Made by a program: the position numbers and the translations under genes. 64,000 nucleotides of DNA, from positions 1-64,000 of the forward strand of contig JQIX01000015.1 in assembly GCA_003934925.1 (NCBI GenBank), read 5' to 3'. Below are positions 53,274-61,368 of this stretch, piece by piece. The stretch's first letter is position 1. Each line of letters starts with the position of its first letter. Origin of the DNA: Epsilonproteobacteria bacterium (ex Lamellibrachia satsuma). Its GTDB lineage: Bacteria > Campylobacterota > Campylobacteria > Campylobacterales > Sulfurovaceae. Below the pieces are notes generated by a model. That model saw only the letters and a program-made list of their open reading frames with translations. It did not search any database and was not told where the DNA came from.

Positions 53274-53905
53274 GCGTTCAGAAACTTTTTTAAAGACCGT
53301 TTTGCTTTCCAATCCATCTCATAGTAAATATGATCCAGGTACCACGTAAGTTGTTTTGGAGTAATCCCCCTTTTTTTTGCTTCCTTTTTTAGAATATACT
53401 GAGGGATCTTCACTTTTGTACGTGTAAAAGAGTGTGCCAGTTTTTGGATGGACCGGTCATATTTGTTGTAGCAGAGTCTGGCAAAAACAAAAGGAAGTCC
53501 GGTTTTTTGGTACCATGCCTCTGCAAGGTCAATGCCTTCTCCGCCATTCAGGTAATATTTGAGAGCCTCATCCCCTATAAGGACTTTGCCTTTTAGTTTT
53601 AGCACACGTGCCAGTTGATTGGAGGTAGCAGAAGCCGGGTCACCCTCATCCTCACCTTTTAAAAGTAAAACACTATAGACTTTTTTGTATGCGATGATGC
53701 CTAAGTCTGTGCATTTGCAGTTGCGTGATTCTATAGAAGAGATGAATGCGGCATTGACCTCTTTTCGTTTGAGGGCTTTGTTTATCTGTGAAGGAACGGC
53801 ACGTTTGTAACGGAAGCTCATTTGAGCAGCACTGCTTCTGATGTAACGCTTGAGAAAAACTTGAAAGGGCAAGAGGTTGAGGTAGCTAATAGATCCAAAT
53901 AGCAT
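53270..53905 (-). CDS. mqnA: Chorismate dehydratase (futalosine pathway)
   Basis: MqnA dehydrates chorismate to 3-enolpyruvyl-benzoate, the first step of the futalosine route to menaquinone. The 211-residue protein begins MLFGSISYLNLLPFQVFLKRY and has NAAFISSIESR, VLIGDEALKYYLNGG and DLAEAWYQKTGLPFVFARLCYN, typical of the short MqnA of Campylobacterota. Its stop TAG comes from the REP sequence at 53251-53273. mqnD is at 19.4 kb, so the pathway genes are scattered. Confidence 0.9.
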   Translation of the reverse strand: MLFGSISYLNLLPFQVFLKRYIRSSAAQMSFRYKRAVPSQINKALKRKEVNAAFISSIESRNCKCTDLGIIAYKKVYSVLLLKGEDEGDPASATSNQLARVLKLKGKVLIGDEALKYYLNGGEGIDLAEAWYQKTGLPFVFARLCYNKYDRSIQKLAHSFTRTKVKIPQYILKKEAKKRGITPKQLTWYLDHIYYEMDWKAKRSLKKFLNA

Positions 53906-53977
53906 ACATCCCCTTTTTTAAGCGTAATTATACCAAACAAGAATTATAATCCCCACATAAACAAAGGAGAGTTCCTT

Positions 53978-54199
53978 ATGATAAAAGTAGAATTTTTAGG
54001 TCCCATAGGTAAAGCGCCTATGGAGATGGAGGCTGCTACGTTGGCTGATGTAGCTGCGAAGCTCAAGGAAGATAGTGAATTGAGCAGCTGGCTTGATAAA
54101 TGTGCTGTAGCATTGAACGATACAATGGTCAATGACTTAAGTACTATACTTAAAGCTGGAGACAGAGTTTCCATTTTGCCTCCTGTATGCGGAGGATGA
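53978..54199 (+). CDS. moaD: MoaD, small subunit of molybdopterin synthase
   Basis: MoaD is a ubiquitin-like protein whose C-terminal Gly-Gly carries the thiocarboxylate used to put sulfur into molybdopterin. The 73-residue protein has the beta-grasp pattern and ends SILPPVCGG. The ATG at 53978 is preceded by AAAGGAG. moaE follows after about 100 nt containing a heptad repeat tract, then moeA, so the three form one Moco cluster (MoaC is elsewhere). Confidence 0.93.
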   Translation: MIKVEFLGPIGKAPMEMEAATLADVAAKLKEDSELSSWLDKCAVALNDTMVNDLSTILKAGDRVSILPPVCGG

Positions 54200-54253
54200 T
54201 ATTTGACGAAGTCAAATATAAAGTGAAGAGTGAGGAGTGAAGAGTGAAGAGTG
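54199..54253. repeat. Hairpin and heptanucleotide tract between moaD and moaE
   Basis: A perfect hairpin ATATTTGAC-GAA-GTCAAATAT (54199-54219) is directly followed by four 7-nt units AGTGAAG, AGTGAGG, AGTGAAG, AGTGAAG (54222-54249, plus AGTG). Confidence 0.85.
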
Positions 54254-54298
54254 TTGGTATGCGTTGCGTTGCAATGCTTTATGCATGGGGGCTTTATA

Positions 54299-54733
54299 AT
54301 GGAGCTTTATAACGGACCATTGGATGTCAAAGAGATATTTAGCCGCTGGCTGGATGAAGAGGCGGAGTCAAACTACGGTGCATATATTCCTTTTGTAGGG
54401 ACCATACGTGCGGAAGACAATATAGAGGCACTGAGTTTTGATATCTATGAACCGATACTTCAAAAGTGGTTCGATGAGTGGCAGGAGAAAGCAGAGGCAC
54501 GGGGTGCTATAGTGAAAATGGCACATGCCAGAGGAGATGTACCGGTACATACCTCTTCGTATGTCTCAGCGGTTTTTTCACCTAAACGCCGTGTTGCTTT
54601 GGAGCTTATAGATGAATTTGTAGAGGATTTTAAGGCCAATGCCCCTATATGGAAGTATGATGTGAAAAATGGTAAACGTATTTACGCAGAAGATCGGAGT
54701 ACCCCGATGGACGGATCAGGTTTACTGGCGTAG
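54299..54733 (+). CDS. moaE: MoaE, large subunit of molybdopterin synthase
   Basis: MoaE binds precursor Z and, with MoaD, makes molybdopterin. The product of about 144 residues has YGAYIPFVGTIR, FDIYEPILQKWFDEWQEKAEARGA, MAHARGDVPVHTSSYVSAVFSPKRRVALELIDEFVEDFKANAPIWKYD with the basic catalytic residues. The ATG at 54299 is favoured; an upstream frame from 54251 uses repeat-region sequence. Its TAG stop (54731-54733) is supplied by a REP sequence. Confidence 0.92.
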   Translation: MELYNGPLDVKEIFSRWLDEEAESNYGAYIPFVGTIRAEDNIEALSFDIYEPILQKWFDEWQEKAEARGAIVKMAHARGDVPVHTSSYVSAVFSPKRRVALELIDEFVEDFKANAPIWKYDVKNGKRIYAEDRSTPMDGSGLLA

Positions 54734-54794
54734 GGTGTGCAACAGCACACCAATGAACATTAAGATTATGAAGGTGTGCTGTTGCACACCCTAC
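54730..54794. repeat. REPIN of family 2: inverted REP pair between moaE and moeA
   Basis: GTAG (54730-54733) is followed by hairpin GGTGTGC-AACA-GCACACC, then a 21-nt spacer, then an exact inverted copy ending CTAC (54791-54794). The stems differ in sequence from family 1 but the GTAG-plus-hairpin design is the same. The moaE stop TAG is the middle of the first GTAG, and moeA's ribosome site begins right after the second copy. Confidence 0.85.
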
Positions 54795-54812
54795 GGAAAA
54801 GGATTTTTAATC

Positions 54813-56012
54813 ATGTTGCACTTTGATGAATCAATAGAGATAATACAAAATCTTGAGATAAATAACTACAAAATAAAAAAACTTTACCTCGTGGATGCTT
54901 TAGGGTATGTTCTGGCTGAAGATATTATTGCAGATCATAACTCTCCTGAATTTCCTACTTCAGCTATGGATGGATATGCGATCAGTTATGACGATATGGC
55001 ACTTGGCCGGCTTAAAATAGGCAGTATTAACCCTGCGGGATCGGCACTTAAAGATGAGGTCATCGGTGGGACATGTATTAAAACGTTTACAGGTTCTTTG
55101 ATGCCTCATGGCGCTGATACACTCATCCCCATAGAAAATGTAGAAGTTGAAGGTGATGAGATAGTCATCAAAGAAGAAGTACCTCAGGGATTTTCTGTAA
55201 GAGAAGTAGGAGAGAATTATGCAAAAGGGCAACTTCTTATTCCTAAAGGTACCAAGATAGACTTTCCGCAAATAGGTGTAATGGCGAGTTTAAATATAGT
55301 CACACCTTTGGTCTATGAGAAACCAACTGTTGCTATACTCTCAACAGGCTCCGAGTTGCTTGAGCTTGGAGTTGCACAAACCAATGATGCACAGATAAGA
55401 AGTTCCAATAACTATATACTTGAAGCAATCGTTCAAAAATATGATGGCATACCGATGCAGCTTGGCTGTATCAAAGATGATAAAGCGAGTATTACCAAGG
55501 CAATAGATACCGCATTGCATCAAAGTGATATCGTTGTGACTACCGGTGGTGTGAGTGTGGGTGATTTTGACTTTGTCAAAGATGTCATTCGTGAACTGGG
55601 TTGTGATGTTGTTTTTAAGGGCGTACGCATAAAGCCCGGGCAACATATTATGGTGGCAAGAAAAGGTGATAAATTCATCATAGGGCTACCGGGATTTGCC
55701 TACTCTTCTACAGTGACAGCTCTGCTTTACCTTGTTCCTCTCATAGAAAAGATGCAAAAAGGCAAGTGCTCTTTACGAAAGGTGAAAGCTAAACTCAAAG
55801 AGCCTTTTACCAAACGTGCAAAAAAAGCTGAATTCACAGCGTGTAATGTTACGTTGATGCAGGGCGAATATTACGTTGACTTCAAAGATAAAAAAGTCGG
55901 GTCAAGTGCTATTCTCACAAATATGTTAGGCAATGTGGCACTCCTTGTTACCTCTGAAGACGATACTTCCAAAACAGTCGGTGATGAGGTGGATGTACTC
56001 TTACTCGGGTAA
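54813..56012 (+). CDS. moeA: Molybdopterin molybdenumtransferase
   Basis: MoeA inserts molybdate into adenylated molybdopterin. The product of about 399 residues has SPEFPTSAMDGYAISYDD, TGSLMPHGADTLIPIENVEV, RPQIGVMAS-type segment near 190, and VVTTGGVSVGDFDFVKDVIRELGCDVVFKGVRIKPGQH with the MoaB/Mog-like domain. I start at ATG 54813, preceded by AAAAGGAT; the frame extends back to 54669 through the REPIN and moaE, which is not expected. It is the last gene of the moaD-moaE-moeA cluster. Confidence 0.93.
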   Translation: MLHFDESIEIIQNLEINNYKIKKLYLVDALGYVLAEDIIADHNSPEFPTSAMDGYAISYDDMALGRLKIGSINPAGSALKDEVIGGTCIKTFTGSLMPHGADTLIPIENVEVEGDEIVIKEEVPQGFSVREVGENYAKGQLLIPKGTKIDFPQIGVMASLNIVTPLVYEKPTVAILSTGSELLELGVAQTNDAQIRSSNNYILEAIVQKYDGIPMQLGCIKDDKASITKAIDTALHQSDIVVTTGGVSVGDFDFVKDVIRELGCDVVFKGVRIKPGQHIMVARKGDKFIIGLPGFAYSSTVTALLYLVPLIEKMQKGKCSLRKVKAKLKEPFTKRAKKAEFTACNVTLMQGEYYVDFKDKKVGSSAILTNMLGNVALLVTSEDDTSKTVGDEVDVLLLG

Positions 56013-56020
56013 AAGTGCTC

Positions 56021-56131
56021 TCAAGCAGCTAATTTAGCTTGTATTCTTAAATAAAGTGCAAGCTCTGCTACAGTTTTGCATCCTGAATTCATTGCTTCAT
56101 GAAGCAGATTTCTATTTCTTTTAAAATCCAT
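56021..56131 (-). CDS. 36-residue microprotein divergent from the S24 repressor gene
   Basis: The ORF MDFKRNRNLLHEAMNSGCK... has 36 residues and ends LRIQAKLAA. It has a good ribosome site (AAAAGGAT about 8 nt before the ATG) and begins 137 nt from the repressor start, on the opposite strand, with the shared region holding two ATGTCAAATTGT repeats. Its basic N-terminus and a segment like a short helix-turn-helix (KTVAELALYLRI) suggest a small regulator or the remains of one. It is too short for standard gene callers, and no homologue is known to me. Confidence 0.5.
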   Translation of the reverse strand: MDFKRNRNLLHEAMNSGCKTVAELALYLRIQAKLAA

Positions 56132-56156
56132 TTTATATCCTTTTAATACTTCTTGT

Positions 56157-56237
56157 ATGTCAAATTGTATATAAAAATATAGAAATAACTAAAAAATATG
56201 TCAAATTGTCATTCTTTTATAAAAAATAATGTATAAT
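56157..56237 (+). promoter_or_regulatory. Operator repeats and -10 element before the S24 repressor gene
   Basis: Two direct copies of ATGTCAAATTGT occur at 56157-56168 and 56198-56209, 41 nt apart. The second is extended to the imperfect palindrome ATGTCAAATTGTCAT (56198-56212), which matches the recA core at 20474-20488 in 13 of 15 bases. A -10 element TATAAT with upstream TG lies at 56232-56237, 31 nt before the ATG, so the second site covers the -35 region. This is where an autoregulating repressor would bind. Confidence 0.6.
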
Positions 56238-56267
56238 TAGTCATACATAACTATTAAAGGAGTCAAT

Positions 56268-56921
56268 ATGTTAATTTTAAGTGAAATCATTGAGAAGCTT
56301 AAAGATGTGATCTCTGAAGCAAAGATTGGGGGGAAGGTGTTCGACAAAGATGTGGCAAATGCTCTTAACATCCCGCAGGCGACTTTTGCCACTATGAAAA
56401 AACGTAACTCCATTCCTTATGAAGAGATACTTGAGTTCTGTGCTTTAAAGAAGATCTCTGTGAACTGGCTTTTCTTTGATCAGGCTGTAGATATGCTCAA
56501 AGCTGAGACAGAAAAATTCTTCCAGGTACGTTACTTTGCAGATATCCGTGCCAGTGCCGGTGGAGGGGCAGAAGTTTTTGATGAGAATTTTGAAACGATC
56601 ACTCTGGATGAGAAGATCATGCACAATATAGTTGGCATGGGCAATACGGAGCTCGAAGCGATCCATGTGGATGGTGAGTCTATGGAGCCAACCCTTCAGG
56701 ATGGATCTATCGTTTTTGTGGATAGAAACCAGACTAACATCAATAAAGATGGTATTTTTATCGCTTCTACAACGGCCGGGCTTTTCATCAAACGTATCCG
56801 CCAAAGGGCCGATGGTATGGTAGAGCTGATTTCAGATAACAAAAATTATTCCCCTGAAGTATTGGCTCCGGATGAAGTAAATATTGTCGGCAAAGTTGTA
56901 GGGAATATAGAAAGTTTGTAG
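56268..56921 (+). CDS. S24-family (LexA/CI-like) self-cleaving repressor
   Basis: The 217-residue protein has an N-terminal CI-repressor-type helix-turn-helix (VFDKDVANALNIPQATFATMKKRNSIPYEEILEFC) and a C-terminal S24 peptidase: the catalytic serine is Ser138 in DGESMEPTL and the catalytic lysine is Lys175 in FIKRI. The Ala97-Gly98 pair in RASAGGG is a plausible autocleavage site. RecA-stimulated cleavage is the known mechanism of such repressors. The promoter carries operator-like repeats also found before recA. No phage genes surround it. The TAG stop is part of a REP palindrome. Confidence 0.9.
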   Translation: MLILSEIIEKLKDVISEAKIGGKVFDKDVANALNIPQATFATMKKRNSIPYEEILEFCALKKISVNWLFFDQAVDMLKAETEKFFQVRYFADIRASAGGGAEVFDENFETITLDEKIMHNIVGMGNTELEAIHVDGESMEPTLQDGSIVFVDRNQTNINKDGIFIASTTAGLFIKRIRQRADGMVELISDNKNYSPEVLAPDEVNIVGKVVGNIESL

Positions 56922-56942
56922 GTTTGGCCCGGCCAAACCTAC
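56918..56942. repeat. Single palindromic REP of family 1 after the S24 gene
   Basis: GTAGGTTTGGCC and its exact reverse complement GGCCAAACCTAC flank one base (C). It is a collapsed form of the family-1 REP pair seen at 53167-53273. The repressor's stop codon TAG (56919-56921) lies inside it. Confidence 0.8.
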
Positions 56943-56962
56943 GAGGAAAATATTAGACAGGA

Positions 56963-57301
56963 TCACAGTGCATTAGCACACTCCACACACCGTACACTCT
57001 CAGGGCGTACTGACATCCGTCCTATCCCTATATCTTCTTCACACTCTATACAGATACCAAACATCGGTTTATCTATGCGGAGTAGGGCATTTTGAAGTCT
57101 TGTTAGGCGTATTTTGGATTCATCCAGTATTTTATTGTTGACATGCTGTTCTCCCATGGCTTCCAAACGTGTAAGTCTTCCAAGTGAACAGTCCGGAGAG
57201 ATGGGTTTAACTTTCTCTTCAAGAATAGTTATTTGCTCTTTGAGTAAATCCATATCCTCTTCTATCTTTTTTTTAATGGCTTCTTTTTCATTTTGTGTCA
57301 T
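56963..57301 (-). CDS. DksA/TraR-family zinc-finger protein
   Basis: The 112-residue protein has a coiled-coil first half (MDLLKEQITILEEKV) and a C-terminal C4 zinc finger, CIECEED... CVECANAL (Cys84, 87, 105, 108), the layout of DksA/TraR proteins that bind the RNA polymerase secondary channel and modulate rRNA and stress promoters. It is short like TraR-type members. It faces the S24 gene tail to tail and is 51 nt from the divergent YyaL-type gene. Confidence 0.85.
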   Translation of the reverse strand: MTQNEKEAIKKKIEEDMDLLKEQITILEEKVKPISPDCSLGRLTRLEAMGEQHVNNKILDESKIRLTRLQNALLRIDKPMFGICIECEEDIGIGRMSVRPESVRCVECANAL

Positions 57302-57352
57302 TTCATACTACTTTATGGTATATTGGAATGATTATACATAAATGGAATAAAA

Positions 57353-59368
57353 ATGGCAAAAATATTATTAAGTCTATTTTTTTTAACACTTCTTTGGGCA
57401 GATCATCATAACCATACCAATGCTCTCATTAAAGAGGATTCTCCCTATCTACAGCAGCATGCACATAACCCGGTCAATTGGTATCCTTGGGGGAAGGAAG
57501 CTTTTGAAAAGGCAGAAAAAGAACATAAACTCATTTTTCTTTCAATTGGGTACAGTACCTGTCACTGGTGTCATGTGATGGAGGAGGAGAGCTTTACAGA
57601 TGAGGAAGTAGCAAAACTTCTGAACAAAGATTATATCTCCATCAAAGTAGATAGGGAAGAATATCCGCAGATAGACAAGAAATATCAGCAACTCTATATG
57701 GCTGCATATGTAGAAAGAGGTGGTTGGCCGTTGAGTGTGTTTTTCTCTCCTGAAGCAAAAGTGTTTCATTTGGCAACGTATATACCCAAAGAGGAGGGGT
57801 ATGGTTCAAAGGGTATGATGAAGATGCTTCCCTCTTTTGTGAAGATGTATCAAAAAGAACCGCAAAAGTTTCAACAATATATAGAGAAATATCAAATATC
57901 AGCAATAAAAGGCATCACACAACAAAGTGTGAAAACAAAACTGACCCTTGACACTATGGACCGGTTTGTAGAAGAGACAGAAAAAGAATTTGATAGTAAA
58001 AATGGAGGATTCGCAAAAAGGCCTAAATTCCCTGAAGCTTCAAAAATAGCACTTCTTCTTGATGTTTACAGGATTAATGGAAACAGACAAGCTTTTCATA
58101 TGGCAGAAAAGACACTTAGAAAAATGGCTGAGGGCGGGATATATGATCAGATAGGAGGAGGCTTTTTTCGCTATACAACTGATGAGGCTTGGCAGATACC
58201 GCACTTTGAAAAGATGCTCTATACCAATGCAGAGTTGATCCCTGTCTATGTTACTATGTTTGAATTAACGAAAGATCCTCTTTATAAACGTATAGTAAAT
58301 GAAACGATCAGGCAGATGGAAAAACACTTTATGAGAAGTGGGCTCTATCTCTCAGCAAGTGATGCAGACAGTGACGGTGAAGAGGGTGGATATTTTATCT
58401 ATAGTTATGAGGATGTTTATAACGGACTCATAGAGCAAGGATCTAAGAAGAGTGATATAAAAGAGGCTTTGGCATATCTTGGTATAGAAGAAGATGGGAA
58501 TATTGATGGTGAGTTCTCTCATGCACATATTGTGGGAAGCAAGAAACCGGCTAAATTGGCAGAAGTAAAAGCCTATTTAAAAAAATTGCGTAAAAAAAGA
58601 ACGTTTCCTTTTGTGGATACCAAGGTTATCACTGCCTGGAATGCCATGATGATCAAAGCACTTTTTTCCGCCACCAAGTTAAATGACCACTATTTGGAGT
58701 TAGCGGGTAAACGGTTAGATATGCTCTTGAAGGTGATGCGAACCAAAGATATTTTGTATCATCAAACACTTTTAGGAAAGAGGCCAAAACAAAAAGGTCT
58801 GCTGGAAGATTATGCTTTTATGATGGATGCTCTTATCGAGGGATATTTAAGAACCCATAAGAAGAACTATCTTACGGAGCTTCGATCTTTAAGCAAAGAG
58901 GCATTGAAAAAATTTTATAGAAACAAACGGTGGTTTCTGAGTGATGACGGTATGGAAGCTTATGCAGATTTCGATGACAGGTATTATACTTCTGCTTTGA
59001 GTGTCATGTTGGAAGACTTAGTAAGGGTTGCCTCGTTAACCGAAAAGCTTGAATATAATGAAATAGTCAAACAGACGATCAAATACTCTGGAGCAGTATT
59101 GCAAAACAGTCCGGCAAATGCTCCTAAGTTAGTAGATGTTTTCCTGCGGCTTAAGATGGGAGATGTTATCATCAAATCAAGATCACAAAACCTGATAAAT
59201 GCAAAAAAAGAGATAGAAACATTCAAGTATCCTTTTATTTTAAGCAAGATAGAAGAGAGCGACAAGTATCTTGCCTGCAGAGTAAACAGCTGTTTTGCCT
59301 ATGATGCCAACATTACAAAGTTGTTGAAAAAAATAGAAAGAATCACAGATGTTAAAAGAAAACCATAA
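57353..59368 (+). CDS. YyaL/SSP411-like thioredoxin-domain protein
   Basis: The 671-residue protein has an N-terminal signal-like hydrophobic stretch, then a DUF255 thioredoxin-like domain with the motif [18 protein letters not shown] (residues about 62-79), and a long C-terminal (alpha/alpha)6-barrel like N-acylglucosamine 2-epimerase. Members are widespread and lack a settled role; a thiol-disulfide or redox function is suggested by the CHWCH motif. The 3' end overlaps the DUF309 gene by 20 nt. Confidence 0.85.
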   Translation: MAKILLSLFFLTLLWADHHNHTNALIKEDSPYLQQHAHNPVNWYPWGKEAFEKAEKEHKLIFLSIGYSTCHWCHVMEEESFTDEEVAKLLNKDYISIKVDREEYPQIDKKYQQLYMAAYVERGGWPLSVFFSPEAKVFHLATYIPKEEGYGSKGMMKMLPSFVKMYQKEPQKFQQYIEKYQISAIKGITQQSVKTKLTLDTMDRFVEETEKEFDSKNGGFAKRPKFPEASKIALLLDVYRINGNRQAFHMAEKTLRKMAEGGIYDQIGGGFFRYTTDEAWQIPHFEKMLYTNAELIPVYVTMFELTKDPLYKRIVNETIRQMEKHFMRSGLYLSASDADSDGEEGGYFIYSYEDVYNGLIEQGSKKSDIKEALAYLGIEEDGNIDGEFSHAHIVGSKKPAKLAEVKAYLKKLRKKRTFPFVDTKVITAWNAMMIKALFSATKLNDHYLELAGKRLDMLLKVMRTKDILYHQTLLGKRPKQKGLLEDYAFMMDALIEGYLRTHKKNYLTELRSLSKEALKKFYRNKRWFLSDDGMEAYADFDDRYYTSALSVMLEDLVRVASLTEKLEYNEIVKQTIKYSGAVLQNSPANAPKLVDVFLRLKMGDVIIKSRSQNLINAKKEIETFKYPFILSKIEESDKYLACRVNSCFAYDANITKLLKKIERITDVKRKP

Positions 59369-59696
59369 TTTAGAGGATGCACTGCGTGAGTATTTGAATT
59401 TGCTTGAAAGGGAAGCCTATTTTGAAGCACATGAAGTACTTGAAGAGGCATGGCACCCTTTGCGAAAAGCAGATCATCCGTTAAAAAATCTGCTCAAAGG
59501 ATTGATCAATGGTGCGGTAGCGTTTGAACATTTGAAACGAAATAAAAAAAATGCAGGAGAGAAAGCCCGCAAAGTTATGGCCTCATTTGATAAACACAAA
59601 CATTTGACTGCCTCATGTATTGAGCATGCTGATCTTTTTCAAAAAGCCTGCCAAAGTATAGAGAAGTTAAAAAGCAAAAAACAAAGTATTTTTTGA
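59349..59696 (+). CDS. DUF309 domain protein
   Basis: The 115-residue all-helical protein matches DUF309: [47 protein letters not shown], with conserved His and Glu (EAHEVLE) likely binding a metal. The biological role of the family is unknown. It overlaps the previous gene by 20 nt, so the pair is co-expressed. A 128-nt AT-rich promoter region follows before the YeeE/YedE pair. Confidence 0.88.
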   Translation: MLKENHNLEDALREYLNLLEREAYFEAHEVLEEAWHPLRKADHPLKNLLKGLINGAVAFEHLKRNKKNAGEKARKVMASFDKHKHLTASCIEHADLFQKACQSIEKLKSKKQSIF

Positions 59697-59824
59697 TACA
59701 TTGTAAATATCAAGAGGAAAGTAACAGGCATTTACAGTTTTTTTGAACAAAATCATAAAATAATTAAATTTTATTTATTTATTAATTTTTTGTTATTATT
59801 CTATAAAAATAATAAGGATATATT

Positions 59825-60328
59825 ATGGCTAGATTACCATGGTGGATGGGTGGTATTTTGATGGCAGGATTGCTACTGATGACTTTTTCCGTATTTGGTG
59901 CGGACAGACCTATAGGGGCATCGACATATGTTCCATATTTTGCCGATATTATCTTTGATCTCGATCCGGAAAAATATAGTTATCTCAAACATATCGAAAA
60001 TCCAGGTGCCTGGGAAGGTGTAATGCTTCTTGGTGCATTGGTTGGTGGATTTATTACTTCAGTGTTCATCACAAAAAGTTTCAGGTTCTCACTTGTTCCT
60101 TCGGGATGGAAAAAATATAAAAATGATTCTGTACTTTCAAGGCTTCTATGGAGTTTCTTTGCCGGCTTCATTATGATCATCGGTGCTAGGCTTGCAGGTG
60201 GATGTACCTCGGGTCACTTTATGTCAGGAATGAGTCAAATGGCCATATCATCCATGATATTCGGTACAGTCGTTATGATAGCTTTGATCATAACCGGTAA
60301 ACTGTTTTACAATACGAAGGATAAATAA
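59825..60328 (+). CDS. YeeE/YedE-family sulfur transport protein, half 1
   Basis: The 167-residue membrane protein has about four helices and the signature ARLAGGCTSGHFMSGMSQM near residue 120, with the cysteine thought to carry or contact the sulfur substrate. In the YeeE/TsuA family this import of thiosulfate or related sulfur compounds uses such cysteines. Here the usual single protein is split into two genes, the second starting at the last base of the first's stop. A promoter-like AT-rich stretch precedes it. Confidence 0.85.
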   Translation: MARLPWWMGGILMAGLLLMTFSVFGADRPIGASTYVPYFADIIFDLDPEKYSYLKHIENPGAWEGVMLLGALVGGFITSVFITKSFRFSLVPSGWKKYKNDSVLSRLLWSFFAGFIMIIGARLAGGCTSGHFMSGMSQMAISSMIFGTVVMIALIITGKLFYNTKDK

Positions 60329-60984
60329 TGGATATTACAGTTAAAACACAAGGCACCGATCTTATTTCCAGGCTTGCACAAATGTTTGAGAATGTTATTC
60401 ATCAGGGGCATGGTTCTTTGGCACTGGTCTTTCTTATCGGTATTATTTTTGGCGGCATTATCCAATATACAAGAGTTGATAAATTTGAAAAGATCGCCGG
60501 TTTTGCCATGCTTAAAGACACGATAGTCCCTAAAATGCTCTTTCTTGCGGTCGGGCTTACAAGTATAGGTTTGTACTTTATGATAGAAGCAGGGTATGCA
60601 CATTATCATATCAAGCCTATTATCTGGCAAGGCCTGCTTGTTGGAGGAGCCCTGTTCGGCATTTCTATGGCTATATTTGGTAAATGTCCGGGAACGGGCC
60701 CTGTTTCCATCGCCGAGGGACGTATTGACGTACTTGTCGGTGCAATAGGCGGTTTGTTCGGAGGACTTGTATTTACACTCTATTATGATGATTTCTTTAA
60801 GCCTTTGATGGGTGAGAGTCTCGGCAAGTTGACGCTTCCTTCTTTTTTCCCGGGACATGAACATGTAGTTGCGCTTATCTTCGGTGTAGCAGTAACACTG
60901 ATCGCTATTGTCATTCCAAAAATAGAACTTTTTGATGAAGCTGATCTTTCCCAACTACCAGATGATCAAAGACCAGATAAATAA
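60328..60984 (+). CDS. YeeE/YedE-family sulfur transport protein, half 2
   Basis: The 218-residue partner has four to five helices and the second signature FGKCPGTGPVSIAEGRID with its cysteine near residue 117. The start (TAATG) overlaps the preceding stop, so the halves are made together. They may import thiosulfate or polysulfide-type sulfur, complementing the Sox and SQR functions elsewhere in the window. The substrate is inference from the family. Confidence 0.85.
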   Translation: MDITVKTQGTDLISRLAQMFENVIHQGHGSLALVFLIGIIFGGIIQYTRVDKFEKIAGFAMLKDTIVPKMLFLAVGLTSIGLYFMIEAGYAHYHIKPIIWQGLLVGGALFGISMAIFGKCPGTGPVSIAEGRIDVLVGAIGGLFGGLVFTLYYDDFFKPLMGESLGKLTLPSFFPGHEHVVALIFGVAVTLIAIVIPKIELFDEADLSQLPDDQRPDK

Positions 60985-61026
60985 AACCGGAGTGGTCGGA
61001 ACGGTGAGGGGGCCGAGGAGGACAGG

Positions 61027-61359
61027 TTATATCTTAAAACGATATCTCAATGACTCCAACTCTGTGCGGAGGGTATCGGCTATCTCTCCCTGGAATTCCA
61101 GACGGTTCTCTTTTACCGTACCTCCGGTACCCAGTTTCTTTTTAAGAGTTTTAAGCAGAGCCTGCAAGTCACTTTTAGCCAGGTAAAAAGGCTTGACGAT
61201 AGTGATAATTTTTCCTCTTCGTTTCTCTTTTGCAAAATGAAGTTGATGCTTTTCCGGTGCTTTTATTTCGGTGGAGATCTTTTTGTCAGGTTTCTCTTTA
61301 TTGTCCGATGACCAGTCATCATCGAAATTCGCACCCATTTCAAATAGATTTTCTTTCAT
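61027..61359 (-). CDS. SUI1/eIF1-like translation factor
   Basis: The 110-residue protein ends in a SUI1 domain: IITIVKPFYLAKSDLQALLKTLKKKLGTGGTVKENRLEFQGEIADTLRTELE, including the GTGGT turn. Bacterial YciH-type relatives are thought to influence start-site fidelity during translation initiation. The first 30 residues are acidic and low-complexity. It converges with the YeeE/YedE pair and lies downstream of the small membrane ORF and yaaA. Confidence 0.85.
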   Translation of the reverse strand: MKENLFEMGANFDDDWSSDNKEKPDKKISTEIKAPEKHQLHFAKEKRRGKIITIVKPFYLAKSDLQALLKTLKKKLGTGGTVKENRLEFQGEIADTLRTELESLRYRFKI

Positions 61360-61368
61360 TGTATTCCT

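Noticed and set aside
56268-56921. Prophage remnant around the S24 repressor
   Set aside because: No integrase, structural or replication genes lie nearby; moeA and dksA-like neighbours are chromosomal.
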